DNA of 64,000 nt from Thysanoteuthis rhombus (taxonomy: Eukaryota > Mollusca > Cephalopoda > Oegopsida > Thysanoteuthidae): assembly GCA_963457665.1 (NCBI GenBank), contig OY735205.1, forward strand, positions 27,624,691-27,688,690. The letters are read 5' to 3'. Positions within the stretch are counted from its first letter, which is position 1. Every line of letters starts with the position of its first letter. Below are positions 21,291-32,129 of the stretch, in pieces. A model generated the notes under the pieces. It ran no database searches and had not been told where the DNA came from. It was given only the letters and a program-made list of their open reading frames with translations. A program made the position numbers and the translations under genes.

Positions 21291-22750
21291 TAAATCTTGT
21301 ACTACCCCTAATTCTATTGTTTATAACTCTCAGAAGCCCTTTTATATCTTAATTCTTTTTTAGTTTTCATTTCAAACATGTCATGTTTTAAGATTTTCAA
21401 CTTTTACTATTTAGACATCAGCAAACTATTCTAATACGTATTTACTGGTCTTAAGTCTGTGGCAAAAATAACTCCTTTTTTACAAACCTTTTGATATGAA
21501 AAGTGTCTGAAAGGCTTTGTTTTGGTAGGAGAAAAAAAGGAAAGTCAATAATTGGTTATAGGGTTATGTCAAGTACCAGTGCTGATTTTATTTCAAAACA
21601 ATTCAACATTTGACCAAATAATTCTAATAGACTGATGTATTCAAACTGGAGTCCTCATCATTTTGGTTGTTATAGTTACAATGTTTTGGCAGTTGTACTT
21701 CCTGAACTTATCGAGGTGCCTGTCACATTCAGTTACATTCTGAAAATTCCGAACAAAACCATTGGGTTGTATTGTTCTCATTCTGCGATCCACGCTAAAA
21801 AATATCTCATTTTGGTTAATTGCTTGGATATGCAACCTACTTAGAGAGAATGAAAAATAATGATTTCAATGTGTTCGTATGGTCACTTAACCAGAATTTA
21901 GTCAATTATCTCATGGCATGAAAAGACTGTACTTATATTCATATAATATGACCTTTTTAAAATTCACATGGATTTATAAATGCAAATGTAACAACTTCTA
22001 TGGGACAGAGGTAATATTAGTTTTCAACAGATTTTTCCACTCAGGTTGATATCTTTTTTCTTCTGTTTTAAACCATTGAAAAAATAAAAATTTAAAACTT
22101 CTCTTTTCTTGATACCAAATCATATGAAATACATTATTTTGATTCAATGATTTTTTTTTTTCTTTCTTTCATTCTGTTGCATTAATTTATAGCACTCAAG
22201 AAATCTTCACGGTATAATGGTTTGTGAAGACAATCATCTTCCATATTGATTCATGCCAGTCAGCAAAAATCATCAATAATTGTTCAGATCAAATTCAATT
22301 TCTCGTTTGTGTTTTGGTTGTTTCCCCTTAAAAGCTCGTGTTAAATGCTCAGCAGCGAAACCTTCGTTCGTTCCTGCTTTTTTACTTGCTCTACTCGGGG
22401 AAACGATATGAAAAGAACACCAGTTCAGTCTGACCTTGCTTGTTCCTATCTTAGTGCAGCAATTTTCTTGTCTTACGTAGACAACCCTGGGGCTTAGTCA
22501 TTTGACTTTTGTTAACTGCTACTGTAACAAAATCATTGTACATGTCTGGCACATATAGACTATTCGCAATACTCATGGGAAAATAAGGCAAGTAATCAGG
22601 GAACTAATTGTAATGGGGGCAGGTTTACATAATGCACTACACGTGAAAAGTCTGATTTGTTGCAGAGGCAGAGAACGAGAAATAAAGAAAAAAAAAACTT
22701 TAATTTAGTACGTCTTTCTGCGAACAACCATTTGAGGCAATCAGAACAAT
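21291..22750. other. Unannotated stretch
   Basis: Opposing short frames at 21,635-21,844 and T-rich sequence at 22,150. No repeat or domain recognised. Confidence 0.45.
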
Positions 22751-22754
22751 TTGT

Positions 22755-22990
22755 AGAGGTGTGAGTGGCTTAGCCTGTAATGGCATGGAGAATGGAGTTG
22801 CCCAGCCAAATTCAAGCTCCTTCACACAAATGCCTTTAGGGAAGTCGCTTATCCATCTCTTCCCCGCCGGCAATATGTCATGTGCCAGCATGGTTGGGTA
22901 AAGCCCATCAACCCCTATCATGTCCCCTTACTTTGGTATGTGCAGCTTGTGTCCAATACTTCAATGAACCTGGCAAGCTGGAAGTGGATT
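22755..22990 (+). mobile_element. SINE family A copy
   Basis: 'GAGGTGTGAGTGGCTTAGCC' (A-box region), 'CCAAATTCAAGCTCC' (B-box region) and 'AATGCCTTTAGGGAAGTCGC' (body) in order, then about 130 bp of tail without close match to the other copies. Confidence 0.65.
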
Positions 22991-23281
22991 ATGGTAGATT
23001 GCTCTAATAAAGAAAGTGGACTAACAAAAGTAGTGTGACTGTTGTTTCCATTTCCCCATGACACCTCAAGTGCAAGTGGGAAATTAGAAAAAAAAGGGAG
23101 GATTTATACCTTCAGGAATCAATTATTCTTATCTCATTTGAAATCTGCAATTATGAATTATGCTATACTCTTTTCATGTGTAGTCCGAGAATAAACACTT
23201 GTTGTCAACGAATCATCCTGAATCATTAAAACCAGGGTGAATTCTTTTCTAGATAGTTCTTGTTATTCTAAATTCACTTAT

Positions 23282-23398
23282 AATCATCATCAACCTTTTA
23301 ATGTCTTTCATCGGACATAGACCTTCTCCAAGATTTTCCAGATCTCTCTATCACAAGCATGGCAACCCAGCACTGATTCCTCATTCATTTTATTTCTT
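23282..23398 (-). mobile_element. RTE-type LINE, extreme 3' end
   Basis: The plus strand 'AATCATCATCAACC' is the complement of the TGATGAT tail. It is followed by 'TCGGACATAGACCTTCTCCA', the complement of the conserved 3' coding end (peptide like 'GKVYVR') seen at 40.5, 43.4 and 45.6 kb. Confidence 0.65.
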
Positions 23399-23790
23399 TT
23401 CCTCAAGATCTGAAATGACTTTTTTTTTGACTTAACAAAAAAAAATACCAAGAGAAATTCTTATCTTCTGCGAGAAGTGCAGTTGAGGTGATCCAGCTTG
23501 AATTATCAATAAAAAATTTAAAAAAATATTTTTGATATTCAGTTAAACCCCAAAAGTCTAACCTAAAGGTTTAAACGATCTTATTTTAATCTAAATATCT
23601 CAAAATCTGATGGTTGATTTTATATCCATAACAGTAATTCTCATTGCCAAAGGACTTTTGTTAGCAGTTAAAAAAATGCAATTCTATTCATTCGGTAAGT
23701 TTGAAAACTAACTTTCTGAAAATGTACTCAGTATATACTGAACAGACATTTTGTCTTTCCGATAATGAAATAACTTTCCAGAATAACAGA
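23399..23790. other. Unannotated AT-rich stretch
   Basis: Nothing recognised. Confidence 0.45.
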
Positions 23791-23792
23791 CA

Positions 23793-23893
23793 CACACACA
23801 TACATATATATATATTTATATATATATATATACATGTATGTAAATATATATATACATGTATGTAAATATATATATACATGTATGTAAATATAT

Positions 23894-23925
<32 letters not shown>
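23793..23925. repeat. (TA)n field with 'ACATGTATGTAA' islands
   Basis: The motif ACATGTATGTA recurs at 23,832, 23,854, 23,876 and 23,904 (spacing 22, 22, 28) inside TA/CA runs. The open frames across it are microsatellite translation. Confidence 0.9.
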
Positions 23926-24203
23926 CCAACACACTAAATTTTATTCTAATTTTACATTTAAACTTTGTATCTTCAACCATTTCATAGATTCAACTAAATT
24001 CCTGCACCCTCTTTTTTAAAGCAAATCTCTGGATTTGTGAGTATTACTCATACCAGAAATTGGATTTTGGATTATGCAATCTAAGCGTAATCGATATATC
24101 GGTCATTTCAAATAGTAAGCTTTCATAAAAAACATCCATCTTTATCCAAATAAGATTATACAGAACTAAATGTCTTTCTATTTATTGTCTTCTCTAGTAT
24201 TAA

Positions 24204-24642
24204 CCTATTGAGGTGCTTGATGTCCAAATTTTAAAAAGGGCATTAAAAAAGCCATAGACTTATTTTATTAAATTTTATCTAGTCGTTGAAGAAAACTATG
24301 CTTTTATCGAATCAAAAATTGTCCATATTTTGAATAACCAAAATCGTGATGGGATACATTCTGTCTTATTAAACATTTATTCAGTAACAGATTAAAAACA
24401 TGAATTTGGTAGATCATCTAACCCATACATATTTCCTCTTCAGTCATTTAATGCATACTAATTTCTGCTAGGGTTTCATACGATGGTGATGTCATTGTTT
24501 GCAGTTGCAGCCGGGAAATTCCCATTTACTTTATTCTTTATGACAAATACATTACAACAGACATTTAAGAGATCAACGGGACACATATATCCCAGTAGTC
24601 ATAGAAGCCTTGGGATATATGTATCAAAAGTCTTGGACAGGT
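24204..24642 (+). mobile_element. piggyBac-like MITE, copy 1
   Basis: A 439-bp segment flanked by TTAA on both sides (24,200-24,203 and 24,643-24,646), starting CCTATTG and ending GGACAGG. It matches 33,837-34,256 throughout, for example 'GATGGGATACATT', 'ATGCA.ACTAATTT', 'TTTC.TAC.ATG.TGA.GTCAT' and 'ATATATCCCAGTAGT'. TTAA target sites and CC/GG ends fit piggyBac-like elements; no transposase is present. Confidence 0.6.
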
Positions 24643-24709
24643 TAAAGAGAGCTTGTAATAGGACTACATTATACTGTTACCGTGGGCGTATGGAAACTCT
24701 CCAGTTAAT

Positions 24710-25852
24710 TGTATACTGAAATTCAAAATAGTCGACTGGGAATGTGCATTCTTCCAATTATGAATAGGTCATTGGAAATAAATCCATTCTGAAATTTGGT
24801 CACTTCTTCTATAGCTTATTGCCCACCCAAAATTAGAGGTAATCCATGAGTAAAGAAATTCTGGGGTGGATCCAGAATTCACTTTTGATAAAGAGATATT
24901 TTTCTGTTTTTATATTTTATGTACTTCTGTATCTGCTCATGACTTTCCACACAGTATCTCCCAAATGTTCTCCATGAATTTCAATTAAATTTTGAGGTAG
25001 TGTGGGCCACATCATTAAAAAAAAAAAATGAACAAATTTTGGGTTGTATCCTGGAATTTGTTCTAGATTTGGAGGTATTTTTACAATTTTTATGAAAATA
25101 CATATCTGTTATGAACGAATTTCTGAGAAATTTTATGGAACTCTAAGGAACGAGGAAAGAGAAAAATAACTGAAGTTTGGAGCAGATTCAGTGATTTGTT
25201 TTTGATTGAGAGATAGTTTTCCGTTTTGATATCTTATACATCTCTGTATTCACTCCTTTCTGTCTACACTATATCTCCAAAAGTTCTCAGTGAATTCTGA
25301 TTGAATTTTGTGAAACAGTGAAGGACATATTACATAATATGTGATCGAATTTGAGGACACAGATTTGTTTTTGATTAAGATATTTTTGGACTTTCCTACA
25401 CGAATCTCTGTCATTGCTCCTGTCTGTCCCCACAATGTCTCCAAAAGTTCTTGATGAATTTGAATGAAATTTCATGCAAGGCTGAGACACATATTACGTA
25501 AGATTAGATTAAGTGTTAGAGTAGATCCAGGCTCTCTTTTTTAATTGAAAAATCTTTCCTTTTTTTTTTTTTTCTTGCATATCTATATTTGCTCCTGCCT
25601 GTCTATACAATATCTCAAAAAGTCCTCAATAAATGCCAATTAAATTTTGTGGAAAGGTGGGCCATGGAATAAATTTGTTATCAAATTTTGAGGTGGATCT
25701 AATTCACAATAACTTTCAACCAAATTTTGTGGAAGGTTGGGCGATAAGCTATAGAAGAAGTGATCAAGTTTTGGGACAAATCCTTACACAATAACTTAGT
25801 CATAATCTGAAGAATAAACATTCACTGTCATCCGTTTTGAAATTCAAAATGA
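24710..25852 (+). mobile_element. Inverted-repeat element with 165-bp tandem core ('pearl'-like)
   Basis: The outer arms about 24,710-24,832 and 25,733-25,852 are inverted copies. The complement of the left arm has 'GGGCAATAAGCTATAGAAGA'; the right arm has 'GGGCGATAAGCTATAGAAGA', and the similarity runs outward for about 100 bp. Between them are at least four diverged units with landmarks at 24,947 ('CCACACAGTATCTCC'), 25,266 ('CTACACTATATCTCC'), 25,428 ('CCCACAATGTCTCC') and 25,602 ('CTATACAATATCTC'), about 165 bp or two multiples apart. No protein is encoded. Layout (unique flanks plus a tandem ~160-bp core) is that of bivalve pearl/CvA/BIV160 elements, which have been linked to Helentrons; that family link is inference. 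Confidence 0.6.
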
Positions 25853-26705
25853 CCACCTTTAAGGCTTAATTTATCCTAAAATTTACATGGTTCTGCCCAA
25901 ATGTTTTTGCCTGAGTTTGAGAAGGATATTGCCCCCTTCCCCCACCTCTTATGTCTATGACTGTTGCTTATTTGTCCAAAATTGGTCTCAAGTCTCTCGT
26001 TATCAGAGGGTTTGTTTTTTTTCCTGTTGTTGTATTGTTGATCATCTTTGTTGTCTGCTGTCTGTGCCAGTAGCAAAAATATTTGCATGAGAAAAAATGT
26101 AGAGAATTTCTGTCGTACCAGATACTGTGATGAAATGAATAGTTTTCAAGTATTGATATGTATCTCTAAGAGAAATTGCCTATTTGCTGGCCGAATAAGA
26201 CATTGTTTAAAATGTGGTGGACTACCACTCACTACAACTCATCTAAGCTCCATAGCTGCCTATTTTGAGCATCGATAGGCGGCCCCCAAGTCATAATACC
26301 AGTGCTTTGGATGCAGTGTAATATGAGCATAGTTTTTTTTGTTTTTTTAAATATTAAAATGTGCATCTTATTAGCCAGCAAATGCAATGATTTTTCAAAG
26401 GTATCTTGATAGATAAATGGTATTCATTTTCAAAAATGTCATACGAAATATCTGTGATATTTTAAATGATTTGTTCATAAAAAAAAAATCTATCATTATT
26501 CGGGTTTGAAGTAAGTATTTGCTTAGGTTTGAAGTGGTTTTATTCAAATTGAAAGCTCAGCTTTAAATTTATCAAAATAAATTTTCATGTGCTGCAGATA
26601 GGAAATCTATTATTGTACTTGATTTTGATTTTTTGGAAATGATATTTTATACATTTTTTTTTTTTTTTTAAATTTTCTGCCAAGTGTAAAGAGGCTACAA
26701 AATTT
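25853..26705. other. Unannotated stretch
   Basis: Opposing short frames at 25,876-26,278 have no recognisable motif; several poly-A/T runs. Confidence 0.45.
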
Positions 26706-26708
26706 ATT

Positions 26709-27228
26709 CCAGGGGTGATTGATAAGTTCATGAACTGAGGGATAATGACATGAGTTACACTATTCCAACTATAAGCATATACAGTTCAACTCTTTGGAGG
26801 ATTACACATAAAATTTCAAGTTCATAACTATTTTATTTTATTTCATTTTTTTTTTTCAAGAAAATTGGAATGTGAGGGTTAGCAATTCTTGTGAAAATGG
26901 ATAATATCACTCATAGTGTAGCCATCCACATCTTTGGTATGAAGAGCAGTTGTAAGGCTATCCTTGACTGTCACCGTCTTATCTTTATGGATCTCCTTAG
27001 GTAATAAGCCCCTGATGGCCCAAGATGGCAGATGGTTGCATGATGGGAGATATTGTTCATTTTCTCCACAATTGCTAACTCTCAGGTTTCTGAAACGGAA
27101 AAAATAACAGTTATAAATTAAAATTTTCTGTGTAATCATTCAAAGAGTTGAACTCTATGGGCATAAAGTTCAAAACGTGTGATTCATGTCCTTGTCCTTC
27201 AGGCCATGAACTCATCAATCACTTTTTA
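26709..27228 (-). mobile_element. mariner-like element with long terminal inverted repeats
   Basis: The left end 'CCAGGGGTGATTGATAAGTT' and the complement of the right end 'AAAGTGATTGATGAGTT' begin inverted repeats that stay alignable for about 150 bp (shared 'ACATGA.T.ACAC' and 'AGTTCAACTCTTTG'). Both ends adjoin TA. The centre encodes on the minus strand a short open frame (26,879-27,139) with 'ATRGLLPKEIHKD'-like sequence ('WAIRGLLPKEIHKDKTVTVK'). It recalls the first helix-turn-helix region of mariner transposases that carry 'KEIH..M'. The rest of the transposase is deleted. It is probably a deletion-derived, non-autonomous mariner. Confidence 0.65.
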
Positions 27229-27700
27229 ATCTTTCAATATATGAACTCGGTATTTTAAACTCTAAGTTCTGGCTGTTTGCAACTCTTCTTCTGCCAGCTT
27301 TTAAATCTGCTCTGTTGCTTAAATGTTTTCCATTGCTCTCATATTATGAAAATGCATTAATGAATTGTGATAATTAAAAAAATTGTTCTTCAAGCATGAA
27401 TAATTATTTGAAGTGCATATTTGATTAAATAATGCATCATCTCCATTTTGATCCGATCTCTGTTCTCTCAGCTTTTATGCTTCTCTCCTCCTTCAGCTAT
27501 TTCTACACTTTGACTTCTCTAATCTGAATTTTCATTGGCTCTTCTCTCGTTCTCATCTCTGACTTCTTTTCCATCTTCTATTCAGTCCTGGTTACAATTT
27601 TCTTTTTTTAGGGGGGGGAAAAAAAGTCATAATGTATGCTAGGAAAAATAAAGTGATAACTTTGGTTTCTGGCTTGGAAAAAAATCACACAAAAGTTTTT
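27229..27700. other. Unannotated stretch
   Basis: Pyrimidine-rich 27,430-27,610; nothing recognised. Confidence 0.45.
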
Positions 27701-27726
27701 GTTGATAAAATAAATAATATTTTTAA

Positions 27727-28040
27727 CCATTTGACTTATAGTTATAGAATAAGTAATATTTTAAATAAATAAGTATAATATTCTAATGAAGTAAACATTA
27801 ATGATTAGTCACATTTGATTTATAGTAATAGAATAAGTAATTTTTTTGAATAAGTAAGTAAAATATTCTAATAAAGTAAATATTAATGATTAAAGTTACA
27901 TTTGATTTATAGTAAAAGAATAAGTAATATTTTAAATAAATAAGTATAATATTCTAAAAAAGTAAATGTTAATGATTAAAGTTACATTTAATTCATAGTA
28001 ATAAAAGGAGTAATATTTTAATAAAGTAAATATTGCCTCT
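27727..28040. repeat. Tandem array, about 85-bp period, 3.7 copies
   Basis: Units start at about 27,727, 27,811, 27,898 and 27,983 with 'ACATTTGATTTATAGTAATA', 'GAATAAGTAATATTTT' and 'AAAGTAAATATTAATGATTA'. The units differ mainly by substitutions and small indels, so the array is moderately young. Confidence 0.85.
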
Positions 28041-29915
28041 TTTATCACTCCTGTTTTCTTGATATTTTATTTTCATGGTGACTTTTTACCTGACAAGTCC
28101 ATAAAACCACTCCAGGTACTCTATGGAGTTTATAAAATACCTTGTTTTAATCATCAACATAACAATTTTATATGGCTCTGATCTGCAAACTGAGTGCTCA
28201 TCTTAATTTTCCTACGCAACTGAAGGCCTTTATTCTTAGCTTCAGTTTTACTCATAAAAATAATGATTTGGTTTAGTACACTTAAATATTTTTATAGGAA
28301 AATATATTTACCTTATGTATTTTAGGAACGTATCCTTCATTTTTGAGAAGAATTAGATTTTAAGCAAGGCAATTTGCTCTAAAAGGGTGGGGATCAATTT
28401 AAAGTGCAAGTATAATACTTAACTAGAACTTTTGTACCCATCTTTACATCTAGCTATGAACGATTTGATTAGTTCCTTTCTAATCATGATAAATTCTATA
28501 CGTTGCAAAGGTTATTATCTCAACTTCTTTAATTCCATCAGACTGTTTAGGTTTAAGATTAAAGACACTCACAAAATAAGGATACAGTTTAGTATAGACC
28601 TACATTGTAAATAACAGCCATACTTATAAAATGACAGACTCAAAAAAAAAAGTCAAATTTAGTATATGCAAACATTGTAAATCAAACCCATTCTTTAAAG
28701 GTAATTTTTTTCTCCTAAATAAAATATTTCTGGAAGAAATGAAGGACATATTAGTGGGGATCACATCAAAATTCATTAGAAAAGTAGATTTTCCTACAAA
28801 AATACACTACTTAACTTAACTGAATAATTACCTAACTTTCTGATCTTACCATTTAAATTCTTATATTAAACAATTAATCAATAACCTAGATAGACATGAT
28901 AAGATAATGATCATCCAATGCTTGCTTAATTTATTGAGTTAAACAATCAGCAGTCTTTGAAACACATTTTCCATAGTACCTTTGAATTCAGATTTTTTTT
29001 CATATGTGCATCCATAGAATATCAGATATTTACTTTCTGTACATAAATCGTTAACTTGAAATTAGACTTTAAGCAATAAAATCTATTCTATAAATCTGGA
29101 CATTTTAGTTATTGTGATTCTATTTTCATTTTATTCAAAGTAGTGGAGGTCAGAGAAGTAAATAAGTTAAAATGCTTTTTTCCAAAATGTATTAATTGAT
29201 AGAAAAATTTTAAAAAGCTTGCGTTTAAAAGATTATTTCCAAGCTATAACTGCATGAAAAAACTGAGGATTATTTTGATAACTGTCATCAACAAATTTTG
29301 AATCTCCAAGGAGGAAAACTTCTGGTTGCAATCACAAGATAAGTGATGAAAAATTAACAATTGATCTGATTAATGCAGACAATTTTTACCTACTTTATTC
29401 AGTATTTTTTTACTACAAAAGAAAATGCATATAGTCCTGGCCTGCTGGCGGCTTATTTGGAATTAAAATATATCATTGTTATAATTATTTTTTGTTATAC
29501 TATTCGTATAAGAACTGTTTAATAGTTTAAGAAAATGCTTCAAATGAAACGGATACATGTAATTATGATAAATAAGTATTTTCTCTGTGATATAAAAGCC
29601 TTCCAAAATTAGAAAATAAGATTTCTAGTTTGTTTTTTTTCCTTACTCTGTTTCTGAATGTGATTGGCCTTGAGTGTTTAAGCTGATATACCTGCCAAGT
29701 ATATTTTTTAACCTAACACCTGTGCCAGGTTTTCTTTCGTAAAAAGATTGATGGAAATAGAAAGGCCTCATTACATGTTCAAGACGCTTCTATTTTCAAA
29801 CAAATCAACTTATATGTACAACAGAATATCTAAAAAAATTATGTACAAGAATGAATTGAAATGATTTAATGATCTAAACAAGTTTGAAGTATCTGAAAAC
29901 ATGGATTTATATGTG
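28041..29915. other. Long AT-rich spacer
   Basis: The short frames at 28,432-28,819 are Lys/Ile-rich and unremarkable. No repeat recognised. Confidence 0.45.
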
Positions 29916-29917
29916 TG

Positions 29918-30115
29918 GCCACCTTGCATTCAGTACATTCATATCTACTCTCTTGTGTTATATCATACATATATCATACATACCTTATACTTTCTAGTGG
30001 GGTTTTACCATCTTGCAAAAGAATAACTATTGTAAGACAAGTGATCTCATCTAGGGCACTGGATTGATAACTTGCTAAGAGGACATATCTCGTCCATGGC
30101 ATTGATAGGTTAAAC
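29918..30115 (+). repeat. Dispersed repeat Y, copy 1
   Basis: Matches 36,240-36,440 in inverted orientation: 'GGCCACCTTGCATTCAGTA', 'AAGAATAACTATTGTAAGAC' and 'ACTTGCTAAGA'. The right end 'TTGATAGGTTAA' recalls the GG-TTAA ends of the piggyBac-like MITEs, so Y may be a relative. Confidence 0.6.
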
Positions 30116-30456
30116 CATGTATTCATATGCTAATAAATATGAAGCATTGTTTATTCAACTATGTACCATTCTAAACTACAAGTCAAAAGTCCTTTTGTTT
30201 AACTTCCTTTTAATATGATCAAAAGGCTCAACATTTGCTACATGGTTTTTTGTCAATTTGTGGTACATGTAAAAAATCCTATTGTCCAACTTTATTTTGA
30301 AACAACTAAATTTATTTCAAAAGGTTTTATTGACATTTACAGTTCGTGTTTCTATCAACTTATGCTACTTAAAAGATATTTCATGTCTTATAAATTGGTT
30401 AGAAATGTTTGGTTGAGTGGTTATTGCATAGTTTAACCCCATAACTCATGATATCT

Positions 30457-30588
30457 GATAATCTGATCAAACAGCTAATCTGTTTCCAAAACCATTGAGG
30501 TTGCAACATTGGACTTGAACCACAATAAACATTCTCTTATATAAAGCTACTCTCTGTATTTAAAATGGTAGACTTTGATAATCTGATC
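30457..30588 (-). mobile_element. tRNA-derived SINE with 12-bp target duplication
   Basis: An exact direct repeat 'GATAATCTGATC' at 30,457-30,468 and 30,577-30,588 brackets 108 bp. The minus strand inside has an A-box-like 'GTAGCTTTATATAAGAGA' and a good B box 'GGTTCAAGTCC'. The short length and flanking duplication fit a SINE inserted by LINE machinery, unlike the longer family A copies. Confidence 0.6.
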
Positions 30589-30589
30589 T

Positions 30590-31440
30590 GACTTAAAAAC
30601 CATACAGAATGGACTGGTGGAGGACTAGTTCTAAATTAAGCTTAGTATACCTATATAATACTAATATTGGTAAACAATATCCTAACCCAAACTCTTGAGA
30701 CCAGATACTTTTTGAAATCTGTTATGGTAGTACAGGTATTGTATGAAGAGTAGACAAATCAATTGTTATGGAATAGTAATGTCTCTGCAGTAAACCTGAA
30801 TGAGGTAAATTAAAACCATGAATAATATAACAATAATATATTTGTACTTTGGTAAATGAAATAAGATTAAGATAGACAATAAAAATTACTGGCATATTTT
30901 TTATTTCCAAATACCAGAAGAAAATATTAATGTACTTTCATTTTTTGAATAAAAGAAAGCTCCATGAACCAAACATTTTTTTCAAGTTTCCATTTTTTTT
31001 TCCATGGTCTTCAGAGTTAATTTTCTATCTCTTATCTTGTCATTGCAAAGAAAAGAAATTTTCCATGGAGATTCCAAATTCCTGTTGATGGCTGACTTCA
31101 AAACAATCCATATTTTCCATGCAATCATGTTCTTGTTTTTTTTAGGATTTTAGATAAGAGATTGTTTACCTGTACATAAATATTAAGTGGGTCATCAATG
31201 TGTCATCCTATCCTCTCTTTGTTTCTTTCTCTGTCTCATTCAGAATTCTATTTTATGCAAGATGCTCCCAATTCTTGTCTGAATTTCGTTAGACGGGTTT
31301 GTTTTGGTCATTGTACACGGTTTAGTCCGACTATCTTCTTTATCTTTGTTTTCATATCGTTTTGGCTGTGTACACTCCAAGGAAAGCTGAAATGTTGTCA
31401 AAAAAATGAACTATAAAGATTAGAGAGAATAGTCCAACTA
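30590..31440. other. Unannotated stretch
   Basis: No repeats shared in the window; the frame at 31,198-31,416 is T-rich and unremarkable. Confidence 0.45.
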
Positions 31441-31442
31441 AA

Positions 31443-31655
31443 CCACTAACAGAGAAATCAGACTGAAAGCAATGGTTCTTGCTTGATCATCAAAGTTGAG
31501 CAGAATTGAGCCTGATCTATATTTAGATGTGTGACCGCTTGGGAACATCAGGGAATGTAAGCATAATACATGTGTAAGCCATTCCTCTCTGTTAAAATTG
31601 ACCTTGTGTCACATTCTGTCCTCGTGGAGAGGTGAAATAACTATAACTATAATGA
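31443..31655 (+). mobile_element. 5S-rRNA-derived SINE (SINE3-like) or 5S pseudogene with tail
   Basis: 31,443-31,562 is 120 nt, the exact length of 5S rRNA, and aligns with it throughout: 'CTGAAAGCAATGGTTCT' near the start, 'CAAAGTTGAGCAG' (box A region, normally AAGTTAAGCAG), and 'GATGTGTGACCGCTTGGGAA' (box C region, normally GATGGGAGACCGCCTGGGAA). It is followed by a 90-bp tail ending in 'ACTATAACTATAATGATG', a short-unit tail of the kind LINE-mobilised SINEs carry. Divergence of about a quarter from 5S rules out a functional gene. Confidence 0.75.
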
Positions 31656-31727
31656 TGCTTCTCGTTCATCAGGGACAGTGAATCTTCTCTTAGTTCTCTC
31701 CCTTTACTTATAACTCTTCAGTTTCTT

Positions 31728-31748
31728 GCTCTCTCTCTCTCTCTCTCT
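31728..31748. repeat. (CT)n microsatellite
   Basis: About ten CT units. Confidence 0.9.
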
Positions 31749-31955
31749 GCCTCTATCATGCTTCTTTATTTCTGGCTTGTTTCATTTGTGATTTTTTTTC
31801 TATCTGCCATTTTTATACCTCTCTTGCTAGTCTTATCTTTCAACTTAATGTTTGGTCTAAATTACTTTTTCAGTTACTGGCCGCAGTTCATCTGATGATG
31901 GTAATGTTCTTTCCGTCTTTATCCCTCTAACCTGATATTTTCTGTTTATTCCCAC

Positions 31956-32120
31956 CAGTGGCGTAGCAAGGGTTCTCAGCGCTCATTGACCATACCTAGG
32001 GGGACAGTTGTTCTACATCCCAGAGGAGGGAATATTAATTAACAGGCATTATGAGCCAGAGGATGTTTTGCTCCACTTTACACTTGCGCCCCTACTCTCC
32101 TTCCACTTGCTACGTCTCTG
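31956..32120. mobile_element. hAT-like MITE with 8-bp target-site duplication
   Basis: Starts 'CAGTGGCGTAGCAAGGG' and ends with the complement of 'CAGAGACGTAGCAAGTGG'. The flanks 31,948-31,955 'ATTCCCAC' and 32,121-32,128 'ATTCCAAC' are 8-bp direct repeats with one mismatch. Length 165 bp, no coding capacity. Confidence 0.8.
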
Positions 32121-32129
32121 ATTCCAACC

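Noticed and set aside
23280-23400. CRISPR-like or regulatory repeat cluster
   Set aside because: Explained by a LINE 3' end; the window is animal DNA and no array with unique spacers exists.
31443-31562. Functional 5S rRNA gene
   Set aside because: Full length, but substitutions throughout the conserved internal promoter and a SINE-like tail.
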